Shown here piece after piece: positions 34,748 to 45,464 of a stretch of 64,000 bases of DNA (the stretch's first letter is position 1; the number at the start of each line of letters is the position of its first letter). Made by a program: the position numbers and the translations under genes. The notes beneath the pieces were generated by a model that made no database searches, was not told the origin of the DNA, and was given only the letters and a program-made list of their open reading frames with translations. The stretch is from Coix lacryma-jobi var. lacryma-jobi (taxonomy: Eukaryota > Streptophyta > Magnoliopsida > Poales > Poaceae), in the NCBI GenBank assembly GCA_009763385.1, contig CM019831.1, forward strand, positions 18,130,080 through 18,194,079, in the 5' to 3' direction.

Positions 34748-37700
34748 ATGCAGATGTTGTCACGCAATAGGATGTATAATGTCGATCGCCGCTCCAAAGA
34801 GTTCATTGTTGGCGTGCACTATTTCTTAGGTGTGGCTGAGGCAAACAAGCAAGATGGTTTCATGTGCTGCCCATGCGCCGTCTGTAAGAATTTGAAGGAA
34901 TATTCATGCCCAAGGACTCTTCATACGCATTTGTTGAAGTCGGGTTTCGTAACAAACTATATTTGTTGGACGAAGCATGGAGAAAGGGGGGTTGTAATGG
35001 ATGATGGTGAAAAAGGTGAAGAAGAATTGGCCCATGCTGATATTATTGCTCAGTACGGTGCCTTTGATGATGATGCAGTGGGGGGAGATGGTGAAGAAGA
35101 TGCGGCAGCGACAGAAGATATGACAGCTGATGTTGATGGTCTTGGTGATGCCATTCGTGATGCACAAAGTAAATGTGAAAGTGACAAGGAGAAGGTCAAG
35201 TTTGAGCGCATGCTAGAGGATCATACGAAATTGTTATATCCCACTGCTGAAGATGGCCAAAAAAAGCTGGGTACTACGCTAGAACTGCTGCAATGGAAGG
35301 CAAAGAATGGTACATCCGATAAAGCATTTGGGCAGTTATTGAAGATAATGAAAAAGATGCTTCCGAAATCGAACGAATTGCCCACCACTACGTACGAAGC
35401 AAAACAGGCCATCTGCCCTTTGGGATTAGAAATCCAGCAGATACACGCATGTCCTAATGACTGCATCCTGTACCGTGGGGAGGAATATGAGAATTTGGAT
35501 GCATGCCCGGTATGTGAAGCATCACGGTATAAGATAAGGCGAGATGATCCTGGCGACGTAGAGGGTGAAGAACGTCCAAGCAGGAAGAAAATCCCTGCCA
35601 AGGTTATGTGGTATGCTCCTATAATACCACGCTTGAAACGTTTGTTCAGAAATAAGGACAATGCAAAGATGTTGCGGTGGCATAAAGAAGACCGTAAGGT
35701 AGACAATATGCTGAGGCACCCAGCTGATGGATCCCAGTGGAGAGCGATAGATAGAGAATTCCCAGAGTTTGCAGATGAGGCTAGAAACTTGAGGTTCGCT
35801 TTAAGTACGGATGGTTTTAATCCTTTTGCGGAGCAAAGCAGTAGTCATAGCACTTGGCCAGTTACTCTATGTATCTACAACCTTCCTCCGTGGTTATGCA
35901 TGAAGCGGAAGTTCATTATGATGCCGTTGCTCATCCAAGGGCCGAAGCAACCTGGCAACGACATCGATGTCTACCTGAGGCCATTAGTTGAGGAACTTCT
36001 ACTTCTATGGAGCAAACCAGGCATACGCGTGTGGGATGAGTACAAACAGGAACACTTTGACCTGCGAGCCTTATTGTTCGTAACAATCAATGATTGGCCG
36101 GCTCTAAGTAATCTTTCAGGCCAGACAAACAAGGGATATAATGCATGCACACACTGTTTTGAAGACCTTGATAGTTTATTTTTGAAAAACTGTCGGAAGG
36201 TCGTGTATGTTGGGCACCGTCGGTTTCTTCCTGTGGGCCACCCAGTAAGAAAGAAAGACAAACATTTTAAAGGTAAGGCAGACCACCAAACCAAGCCTCG
36301 TAACCGAACCGGAGATGATATACTTGAAATGGTGAAGGATACGAAAGTAGTATTTGGAAAGGGACGGGGCAGCGAACCTGTTCCTAAAGATGCTTCGGGA
36401 CACGCACCCATGTGGAAGAAGAAGTCCATATTCTGGGAGCTACCCTACTGGCATGTCCTAGAGGTCCGCCATGCGATCGACGTGATGCACCTGACAAAGA
36501 ACCTTTGTGTGAACCTGCTTGGATTCATGGGTGTCTACGGAAAGCCTAAGGATTCACTTGAAGCACGACAGGACTTGCAGCGCATGAAAGAACGAGACAA
36601 CTTGCATCCGGAGAAGACAGATGACGGACGCCATTACTTAAGCCCTGCTAGCTACACTCTTAGCAGAGAAGAAAAGGAAAGCATGTTTGAATGCCTTAAC
36701 AGCATCAAGGTCCCATCTGGATTCTCCTCCAATATAAAGAGAATAATTAATGTGCCAGAGAAGAAGTTCCAAAACTTGAAGTCCCATGACTGTCATGTGC
36801 TTATGACCCAATTGCTTCCTGTTGCTCTAAGAGGAATTCTACCTCCACATGTACGTCTAGCCACCGTGAAGCTATGTGCATTCCTCAATTCAATTTCACA
36901 AAAGGCAATCAATCCAGAGGAACTTTCTACTTTGCAGAATGATGTCGTTCAATGTCTCGTCAGCTTTGAGTTGGTGTTCCCTCCATCCTTCTTTGATATC
37001 ATGACACACCTCCTAGTTCACCTGGTCAAGGAGATCATTATTCTCGGTCCTGTGTTCCTACACACCATGTTCCCATTCGAGAGGTTCATGAGTGTCCTGA
37101 AAAAATATGTTACTAACCGTTCTCGGCCTGAAGGAAGCATCGCCCAGGGCTACGGAACAGAGGAGGTCATAGAGTTTTGTGTGGACTTTATTCCAGACCT
37201 TGACCCGATTGGCGTTCCTGAATCACGACACGAGGGCAGACTCAGTGGCAAGGGAACACTAGGGAAGAAAACATATATCGGTACAGGAGACGATTACTTC
37301 GATAAAGCACACTACACAGTTCTACAGAACTCCTCATTGGTAGATCCATATATCGAGGTACATAAGGATTTCCTTCGATCCAAGTGGCCCGGGAAGAGTG
37401 AATCTTGGATTACACGTCAGCACATGCAAACCTTCGGCGATTGGTTACGAAAACAATGTCAGGGTGATGACAACATAGATGAGCAGCTTATTTGTTGGCC
37501 AGACAACCATCGTGGCATATCAGCACGTACAAAGGGTACGAGATCAATGGGAATACATTTTACACAGTAGCCCAAGACGCAAGGAGCACCAACCAAAACA
37601 GTGGTGTACGCGTGGATGCCACGGATCCAAATGGGAACAAACAAACATATTATGGCCGCATACATGACATATGGGAACTAGACTACGCACTAATTTAAAG

Positions 37701-38149
37701 TCCCTTTGTTCCGGTGTAAATGGGTCAAGATGACCGGTACCGGAGGTGGGGTAACTGTCGACAAGGAGTATGGGATGACATCAGTGGACCTCAATAATAT
37801 TGGGTACAAAGACGAACCATTTGTCCTTGCCGCAGATGTGAGTCAAGTGTTCTATGTGAAAGACATGTCTACAAAACCAAAAAGAGGGAAAAATGACAAG
37901 AACTCGATCGTCAACGAGCCAAAGCGCCATATAGTTCTTTCAGGGAAAAGAAACGTTGTCGGAATTGAGGACAAGTCAGACATGTCAGGTGATTATGAAA
38001 GAGATGATCGAATTCCGCCATTCAAAGTGAACAAAGACCCAAGCATTTTGTTAAACAATGAGGAAACTCCATGGTTAAGGATGATCATAACCAAGGGACA
38101 TATGTCAAGAGGAGGTTCACAGTTGTGCCCGCTTAATAGTGGGTTGTAA
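34748..38149 (+). pseudogene. tnp2: TNP2-type CACTA transposase, two late frameshifts
   Basis: The open frame of 940 codons (34,748-37,570) covers a transposon-associated N-terminal domain (YNVDRRSKEFIVGVHYFL, with CPCAVC), then the Transposase_21 core from about residue 290 (STDGFNPFAEQSS near 355; VMHLTKNLCVNLLG near 580) and DUF4218 from about 676 (SHDCHVLMTQLLPVALRG). The reading frame is then lost near 37,495. A second frame (to 37,698) carries DUF4216 sequence (INGNTFYTVAQDARSTNQNSG), and after another one-base shift near 37,697 a third frame completes DUF4216 (VTVDKEYGMTSVDLNNIGYK) and ends at 38,149. TNP2 is the catalytic transposase of the superfamily. The core is intact, but the C-terminal domain is out of frame, so activity is doubtful unless the shifts are sequencing errors. 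Confidence 0.9.
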
Positions 38150-38746
38150 TATATTATGTAATAATTAATTAATTAAGACTTCATTTATTTGATAATGGAT
38201 TTATATATATATATATATTAGTAGTAGTGATCATTGATTTATGTGCTTCTCTAGATGTGAATCTCATACTTTTTTAAAAGAAAGTATATCAAATATTCAA
38301 TTTTCTGTTCAATTAGAAAGATTTAAGATATATTTAAAAAAACTAAATTTAAAAATCTAAAACTACTGCATCTGTCGCGTATAACAAAATTGGGCAATGA
38401 TTGTTTAGGTTTTAAACAAAAGATTAACGTCCAAATGATATGAAAATAAATTTTCTATTGAAAGCCAACAATTTTTTAAATTTAAATTGAACATTACATT
38501 TTTGCATTAACCAAATATGAATGGTTATTTACATTTATATTTTTATTATAAAAAAAGAAAAGAATTTATGCTACAAAATTTTCTACTATACAATAAGGTT
38601 AAAGGATATACAACTGTTATTTTTAAGTAATTTTATGCCTACTGTTCAATTTACTATGCAATTAACAAGAATTACAACATATTTATATAGTGGAAACTTA
38701 ATACAAAACCAAAATACTGAAAACCCAAAACTGTGGCGGGAAAGAA

Positions 38747-38930
38747 CCCTTTAGTCCCGGGCCGTCTTACGCACCGGGACTAAAGACCCCTTTAGTCCCG
38801 GTGCGTAAGCCCGCCCGGACTAAAGGTCCAACCCTTTAGTCCGGGGCGTATTACGCACCGGGACTAAAGACCCTTTAGTCCCGGTGCGTAATTCGCCCCG
38901 GGACTAAAGGCCCTCCCGGGTATATAGGGC
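38747..38930 (+). promoter_or_regulatory. Internal cluster of terminal-type hairpins plus TATA box
   Basis: Four consecutive inverted pairs of TTTAGTCCCGG / CCGGGACTAAAG (about 38,748-38,786, 38,787-38,826, 38,833-38,870, 38,870-38,910), then tatata at 38,921 and a GC-rich leader. This repeats the design of the element's 5' end in its middle, just upstream of the second gene set. I read it as the promoter for the TNPA-like/Ulp1 transcription unit. Confidence 0.7.
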
Positions 38931-39039
38931 ACAGGGCACAGTGTGCCCTCCAATCTTCCCCAGATCGACGCCAGTAGCCCCGCCTCCAGTCCGCGCCGCC
39001 CGCCTCGAGCTCTCCTCGCCGTCGAGCCTCTCCGCTCCG

Positions 39040-39275
39040 CACTCGGCCTCCCACGCCGCCGTCCTCCTCTCCGTCGTGTCCACGCCGCCGTCCTCCTCGC
39101 CGTCGTGTCCGCGCCGCCGTCCTCCACGCCGCCGTCCTCATCACTCCGCCGTACGTCCTCCACGCCGCTGTCCTCCGCGCCGGCCGCCGTCATCCGAGCC
39201 GCCGGCCTGTGCGTGTGTGTGTGCGTGTGCAGTGTGTGATGGTGTGCGTGTGTGTCCAGTGTGTGTGAGAGTGTA
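39040..39275 (+). repeat. GC-rich (CCGCCGTCCTCC)n leader and GT-rich microsatellite
   Basis: 39,045-39,180 is built of cgccgccgtcctcc/cgccgtcgtgtc units. 39,210-39,275 is a gtgtgtgcgtgtg tract. Open frames on both strands here are compositional. This is probably transcribed leader of the second transcription unit. AT-rich DNA with (AT)n runs follows to about 39,880. Confidence 0.65.
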
Positions 39276-39876
39276 AAAAAATATGAAAGGTTAAATAGAA
39301 AATTGATATATATATATATATATGTATATATAAAGAAAAAGAAATGATATAAAATAGATATATATATTTATAGATAATGAATATGAATTTTTCTATTTAA
39401 CCTTTTCATTTCTTTTCTTTATAGAAAAAGGAAAATCATATATATGTTTTTTTTAACGTAACAAATATATGTTTACACATATATTTATAGATTATTTTCT
39501 ATTTAACTTTTTCATTTCTTCTTTTCTAGAAATAGATATATACAAATAATGAATATGAATAGATATATTTACAGAAAAAGGAAAATCATATATTGTTTTT
39601 TTAACGTAACAAATATGTGTTCGACATGTAGTCCTGGTGACCGCCGCACCGACCTCGCCGCCGTCCACTGTCATCCGCACGTCGTCATCCTCGCTGCTGT
39701 CCACCGTCGTCGTTCTCGTCCACGGTGTGTAAATCACGTGACAAGGATATGTTTAAACATGTATTTATTACTCTTAGAAATATGTGTTCATAGAAAATCA
39801 TGTGCCATGTCGGAACAAGTATTTATTACTCTTTACGAATATATGTTATTGTCATGTTATTTTTATGAATTGCCTA

Positions 39877-40320
39877 AAACTCGAAACCCAAAACCTGAAA
39901 CCCTAACCCTAAACCCTCGAACCTAAACCACTAAACCCTCAAACCCCGAAACCCCGAACCCCGAAACCCTAAAACCCGAAACCTCGAACCCCTAACTCTA
40001 AACCCTCAAACCCCTAAACCCCGAAACCCTAAACCCTCAAACCTAAACCCCGAAACCCTAAAACCCGAAACCCGAACCCCTAACTCTAAACCCTCAACCC
40101 CGAAACCCTGAACCCAAAACCCGAACCCCTAAACCCTAAACCCTAAACCCCGCAACCCCGAACCCCTAAACCCTAAACCCCGAAACCCCGTACCCCTAAA
40201 CCCGAAACCGTAAAACCTGAAACCATAACCCTAAACCCTCAAACCATAAACCCCGAAACCCTAAACCCCGAAACCTTAAACCCCGAGACCAAACCCTAAA
40301 CCCTTAACCCCTAATTAAAC
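39877..40320 (+). repeat. Degenerate telomere-like (CCCTAAA)n tract inside the CACTA element
   Basis: About 440 bases made almost wholly of aaaccctaaa, aaccccgaaac and aaccctcaaac variants. The plant telomere C-strand unit is CCCTAAA; several consecutive exact units occur (ccctaaaccctaaaccctaaacccc near 40,130). It lies between the internal promoter and the first coding exon (40,410), in what is probably a leader intron or 5' UTR. Confidence 0.85.
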
Positions 40321-40409
40321 CCCTGGTTTTCGGTTTTCGTTTCACATACATGTATAAAGCTCCTTTAAGTGTTCGATCATATTGTATATATATTTTAATA
40401 TTCACAGAA

Positions 40410-42261
40410 ATGGCCGACCCAAATGAGAATGTGATGGAGGAGGAAATGATGAATATCATAGCCGGCGACGATGACGGGAGGAGTCAATACTTATTGAATT
40501 ACGAAGACATGACCATGCATGATGAAAATCTCACTGAACAACAAGTTGAGATGGAAGAAGGCAATACAGGCGAGGTATATATACAATGTGTCGTGTTAGG
40601 GTTTACATTTACTTTATTACTTGATTAGGTTTTATGTCAACTTGTATTAGGGTTTCATCTTCATGTCTTTACCTATATGTAGCCCTCTGGATCGACGTCT
40701 GCGACAGGGCAGAGCAGACCAAAACGAGGGCCGAAGAGGCCGTTGAAGGGCCGTCATGTAATCTCCGAATTCGATATGGCTACAGGCCAACCACTAGGAC
40801 CCAATGCAAAGAAATATGTCTTTCACTGTGGGTTCCTTGTGAGAGATCGGATTCCGATAAGTGCCCGTGAATGGAAAGAGCGGCGAAGTGCTCCCGAGAT
40901 CAGTTATGTCTCCAATCTTGACAAGCAGCTAGTCTGGGATAACGTCCAAGCTCATTTCTCGTTTGACACGGATGATGAGGAGCTGCTGAGGCGAATTCGG
41001 GAGTGGACAATGAAGAAGATGGCCACACTTTTTCAGGACTGGAAGAAGAAATTGTACCACACCTTTGTGCTGAAGAACGAGACGCCAGATTTCAACTCTA
41101 AGGCGTATGTCAAGATAAGGGCCGATTGGGATGAATTTGTACAGTACAAAAGATCACAAGAGAGCGAGGCCCGGGTCAGAGTAAACAAACTGAATGCAGC
41201 TCAGAAGAAATACCACCATCATTTAGGATCAGGTGGCTATAAGACTGCCCTTCCAAAGTGGGAGAGACAAGAACACGAGATGCTTGCCAGGGGGGTAGTC
41301 CCAGAGACAATAAGAAGAAATTGGAGTGAACGGTCCAGAAATTGGTTCTACGCTCATGGGGGAACCATAAACCCTAATGATGGGGAGCTTGATTGGGGCC
41401 CGCAAATTTCAAGAGCAGCACATAGGCTAGTTCAAGCACGAATGCGGTGTTGGCTGGCGAGTTCAAGCCCAATAGAGAGAAGGATGAACTCACGTACGCG
41501 CTGGAGAATCCTGAGCACGGTGGGCGTACGAGAGGCTTTGGGGCCGTTTCGTGGCTACATTCCTTCGAAGCGGATCGAGAAAGTTATAGAAGCGCCAAAG
41601 AAAGAAGGACGAGGAGGCAGAGCGACTCTTCAAGTTGGAGGAGTATGTTCTTCAAACACAAGAGCGTGAGAAATCTCGTGAAGAATGGATGCAGGAGGAA
41701 ATCAAAAGGCAAGTGCAAGCGGCACTTAGTCAAATGACGAGTGGGCAAGGTACATCATCACAGCATCCTCAAGCGAACATTAGCCCCCCAGGTCAGATGA
41801 AAAGCAGCTGCGCCTCCACGGAAGTACCAACCATTCAAGATGACTCCAAGCTACACTTTCCCGTGGATGACGTTAAAGAACCTTTTACTACTTGTGAGCT
41901 GCACCATGTCCACATGAAGGAAATGGCCACAAAAAAGGTGGCTGTTTGTGTTGAAACCCTATCGACCGCACAAGAACACCAAGAATCCATGGTCAACCAG
42001 TGCCAGCCGGATACGCTAGCGTTTCGGTGGATAGGGTTGAGACAGGGTGGCAGCGTGGCACTGGAAATCGAAGGGGGAGATGGGGAGAAGACTTTAGGTG
42101 AAGCAGAGAAGAGAAGACATTTATTGCTGGCGCAAGCGCTTCATTATTATTCCTGGAGTGTCACCGCCACAACCTCCTCCTATGATCAAGATCCTCACCT
42201 AGGTAGTGTGCGCGTGAATGAGAAACAATTTTATTACACTAACTTCCTATATATATATTAG
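40410..42261 (+). pseudogene. TNPA-like transposase (Transposase_24) followed by a DUF8039-like region
   Basis: Exon 1 at 40,410-40,574 (MADPNENVMEEEMM onward, donor gag|gtatat). Exon 2 from 40,683 continues in frame (RGPKRPLKGRHVISEFDMAT), giving the plant transposase Ptta/En/Spm domain: REWKERRSAPEISYVSNLDK, KKMATLFQDWKKKLYHTFV, YKTALPKWERQEHEMLARG. The frame breaks near 41,440 (continuation GEFKPNREKDELTYALENPE in another frame) and again near 41,605 (EEYVLQTQEREKSREEWMQE). The last frame runs to 42,261 and begins a DUF8039-like part (FPVDDVKEPFTTCELHHVHM), itself shifted again near 41,950. Proteins of this class bind subterminal repeats and act with TNP2. It is broken by single-base indels, not by large lesions. 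Confidence 0.8.
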
Positions 42262-42370
42262 TTGGATGCTCATCATCGTTGTTTTGCGTTGGAACAGATT
42301 ATAGTAGCCAGTTCGTCATTAGTCCCCAGTGCATCAGTGCAGCGAGTGCATGCGCGGGCCGTGACGATGT

Positions 42371-42600
42371 GTGGAGGACACGGCTTCAACCCCATCTCCT
42401 CCACGACGGGCTCCAACACCGCCACCGGCCCCACCATCTCCTCCACCGCGGGCTCCAACGCCGCCACCGGCCCCCACCATCTCACCGCGGGCTCCAACGC
42501 CACAACCTCCACCGCGGGCTCCACCACCGCCACCGCCACCGGCCACCACCGTCTCCTCCACCGCGGGCTCCAACACCCCTGCCTCCACCGCGCGGCCCTA
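42371..42600 (+). repeat. Proline-rich coding minisatellite
   Basis: Repeats of ccgcgggctccaacgccgcc and caccggcccc-type units. One plus frame encodes PPPRAPTPPPAP repeats (42,371-42,601), probably a disordered linker between the DUF8039-like part and the Ulp1 part of the element's second gene set. Confidence 0.6.
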
Positions 42601-42699
42601 AGAAGACGCGTCCGCTGCCACGGAACCGAAGGCCCCACCTCCAAAAAAGAAGGCTCCTGCATCAGGAAAAGAAAAGCACACGAGAAATAGCTTATGAAA

Positions 42700-44553
42700 T
42701 GACTGATGAGGAGTTACAAATTTTCGGTGAAAAAAGATGTGAAAAATTTTTTAGATGAATCAACGGCCGCGGCTAAAGCGAAGAGCAGAAACCCAGAGAA
42801 CCTCCTGTTAAACCCACAGGAGTTAAGGAAAAGGGTGGACCAGCATGGTATCAAGATGCGTGAAGCCCGAAAGGCTCCGCGAAAATCAGACTACGAACGC
42901 TCTCTAATCAAGTCTGCAAAAGAACAACAATCAAGCACGAAGAAAGTGGAAAGAGAGTGTTCCACAGCTTGGGGAAACATCAAGACCTCTGTCCCCATTA
43001 TTGTGCAAAATCAGTATGGTTCAAACATGGGCAGAGTACAGAGAAAATCTGGAGAGACCACTTTGTGACTGAGATGGACTCAATGGAAAATTTTTTCATT
43101 GACAGCGGTCTCCCATACGAGACGATTCAAAATATTGCTACTGGGCTGGAGTTTCCAAGAGCGGAAGTAGTTGATGAATGGAGGAGAAATTTTGCACCGG
43201 GCAGGAGTCTAATGAACCCCAATCACTTGCATGTACTTGGTACGCAGATGTTTGCAATCAACAAATGGTGCATGGAGGCTTCTAAAGACGGTGATATAAA
43301 TTGGATTTCTGTCCGAATTCGGAACCATCACTACTTCCGTGGCGATGACCTAATCTTAGTCCAGATGGAGGAATTACATCAGCTATGCCATATGGACGCA
43401 CTGGACAAATCGCTCCTTAGCTGCTATTGTTTGTAAGTGTTTCTTTTATAGTTTTCATTGAACTCTCTAGTATGTGTATATAGTATGTAGTATTCTTACA
43501 CACGTACTTGTGGATCGACTCGATATTGCAGGTATCAGATGACTCAGCTCAGAGATCAAGAGATGAAAAACATGACAATTCTGTTGGGTTGTTGATCCAT
43601 ATGTGGTTTTCAAGGCTCAAACCCTTCAGCGACTTGGAGCGATGAGTCGTGTATGAATCTCATGAGGTTCTTCGTGAAACCAAAAAGATAGAGAAAAAAT
43701 ACTCTTCCCATAAACTTTAAGTGCGTGAGACATATATAGTTAATAATAAGTATATGCACATTTTATTTTACTTAACCCTAATAATCTATATATATGAATC
43801 ATGTGTATCAACAGCTTTCACTGGATACTGATGGTCATTGATCTCAAAACACAGCAATGTGTTAATCTATGACTCGTTGAGCAAACCGCAAGAAGATTAC
43901 CAAGATATGATAGACATCCTCAAAGGTAATTTTCGATCCCTAGCTTCCATGCTTAAAGTAGAGACTAAGCTTGTATATATATACTAATTAATAAATAATG
44001 ATCCAACTATTAATGTTTCATTGGCCGGATTAGGGTTTGGGAAAAATTCATTGCTCGGGAACATATGAGTCAGTGTAAGGCCTCACTTACAATAAAGCCA
44101 CGACTACCAGTAAGTTTACACCTTCGTCAATGTACGTGTATCTTTATTATATCATGTCATATATCATATCTTTATTACGAGATGAATCTTTTCATTCTAC
44201 AGTGGATTTTGAGACAAAAACAGGGTACCAACTTATGCGGATTCTATGTTTGCGAGTACATGATGATAGAATCAAATAGAATTCCTGAAGAAATCATCAA
44301 AGTACGTAACATGTTTCTTTTCATTTTTTATAGACTTATATTGATAATATAGATATAACTAATATCTTCTTTAATTCCAATTGAAGACTGACTGGTTGAA
44401 GCAAAAGTGATGCTACAAGACCAATTGAAAGCAATACAAGAGTCAATAGCAGGATTTCTTCGGGAACAAGTCATAAGTCCAAACGGCGAGTTCTACTATA
44501 ATACCGACGACCCGTTGATTCCAAACAATGATGATCATTTGTATGCCCTGTAG
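42700..44553 (+). pseudogene. Ulp1-type C48 cysteine protease gene carried by the CACTA element
   Basis: Exons run through several frames. 42,957-43,432 carries FFIDSGLPYETIQNIATGLE and MDALDKSLLSCY. Donor t|gtaagt at 43,433 joins 43,532 in frame (YQMTQLRDQEMKNM). An exon at about 43,815-43,925 carries FHWILMVIDL with the catalytic His (43,819) and YDSLSKPQEDYQDMI with the catalytic Asp (43,871), separated by a one-base shift. An exon at about 44,203-44,301 carries QKQGTNLCGFYVCEYM with the catalytic Gln region and Cys (44,236). The last exon ends at 44,553 (GEFYYNTDDPLIPNND). The His-Asp-Cys triad is that of SUMO-cleaving Ulp1 proteases; plant CACTA and MULE elements are known to carry such genes. 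Multiple frameshifts, for example near 43,595, make this copy non-functional as read. Confidence 0.82.
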
Positions 44554-44865
44554 ATATTTAGATGGAGTACAACTTGTAATAGGTTTATAGTACTAACTTT
44601 AGAGTACAACTTTTGTAGATAGATATTTGGACAACTTCTACATGTATATATATTGCTTGTAATTTTATATGTACATATTTATATATATATATATGTAGTT
44701 CTATAGTTCAATTATATATGCATGCAATAAGCTTATTGTGTTATGCTGCTAATATATATAAATTATATATATTAGCAGCAAAGAATACATATTAGAAAAC
44801 CTATTAAATAAATAAACAAAACTAAAAACAGAACTGAAATGAAAATAAAAAAGAAAAAAACCAGG

Positions 44866-45090
44866 GACCCTTTAGTCCCGGTTGGTGATACCAGCCGGGA
44901 CTAAAGGGTGTGCTGCGGGGCACCACTGGCAGCACCCTTTAGTCCCGGCTGGTATTACCAACCGGGACTAAAGGGGGGCTTAGCCCCGGTGGCCGGAGCC
45001 GGGACTAAAGGGGGGGGCCTTTAGTCCCGGAAGCGTAGTCCCGGCTCGGCAACCGGGGCTAAAGGCCCTTGCCAACCGGGGTTAAAGGCA
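44866..45090. repeat. 3' subterminal hairpin cluster of the CACTA element
   Basis: Inverted pairs at 44,869-44,909 and 44,936-44,978 (CCCTTTAGTCCCGG arms), then ggactaaagg and cctttagtcccgg single arms to about 45,060. They mirror the 5' cluster. Confidence 0.9.
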
Positions 45091-45106
45091 TGTTTCTGTA
45101 GTAGTG

Positions 45107-45464
45107 CAAGATGTATCCAATGAGCTGATGGATTCGTCCTCGTCCTCGTCTTCAGATGAAGATGGCATGTTATATATTGGGGCAGCACACATGTTAGTAG
45201 TATCGGACATTGTTCAGACAATATCCGACAAAGAATAGATAGAAGGTGAAGCCAAAAATAGTGAGTTCACCCGATACTACTACTAAACAGGGTAATATGG
45301 AATGACTTCTATGGTGAAGCCTCTAAAAATATGTTCAACAAAGAATAGATGAAAGGTGAAGCCAAAAATATTGAGTTCACCCGACTTCATCTCATCCACG
45401 TGGATGCCAACAAGGATTGAGCCCATTCTCCCCCTATCAAGAGGAAAAAGCGCGTCGACAAGAC
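45107..45464 (+). pseudogene. Remainder of the short ORF interrupted by the CACTA element, plus local repeat
   Basis: The CACTA element entered at codon 4 of an open frame starting ATG at 33,218-33,220. Past the CAA duplication the same frame continues 45,110-45,238 with a Ser run and acidic residues (LMDSSSSSSSDEDGML) and a stop. 46 sense codons in total; I do not recognise the protein, though Ser-rich acidic starts are common in PIF/Harbinger-related proteins. Downstream, a ~50-bp unit (aacaaagaatagatgaaagg...) occurs twice, at about 45,227 and 45,340. Confidence 0.45.

Larger units (their letters stand above)
33230..45106 (+). mobile_element. Large CACTA (En/Spm-type) transposon with four gene modules
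   Basis: 11,877 bp. Ends CACTACTACAGAACA and, inverted, CACTACTACAGAAACATG, with an exact 3-bp TSD CAA at 33,227-33,229 and 45,107-45,109. Both subterminal zones carry hairpins built from CCCTTTAGTCCCGGT and its inverse. All genes are on the plus strand: a GRF zinc-finger/membrane protein, TNP2, a TNPA-like Transposase_24 protein and a Ulp1-type protease. Frameshifts in three of them suggest it is now non-autonomous. 38,150-38,740 and 43,930-44,180 are AT-rich spacer and intron. Confidence 0.95.

Noticed and set aside
38864..39276. Overlapping open frames on both strands near the internal promoter
   Set aside because: They translate a CCGCCGTCC minisatellite and read through the hairpins and the TATA region.
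39877..40320. True chromosome end or telomere
   Set aside because: The repeat is degenerate, about 0.4 kb, and lies inside a transposon with matching TSD, so it is interstitial.
44700..44800. AT-rich inverted repeat (ttatatatattagcagc) as a separate MITE
   Set aside because: It is a short local palindrome inside the CACTA element with no TSD or TIR hallmark.
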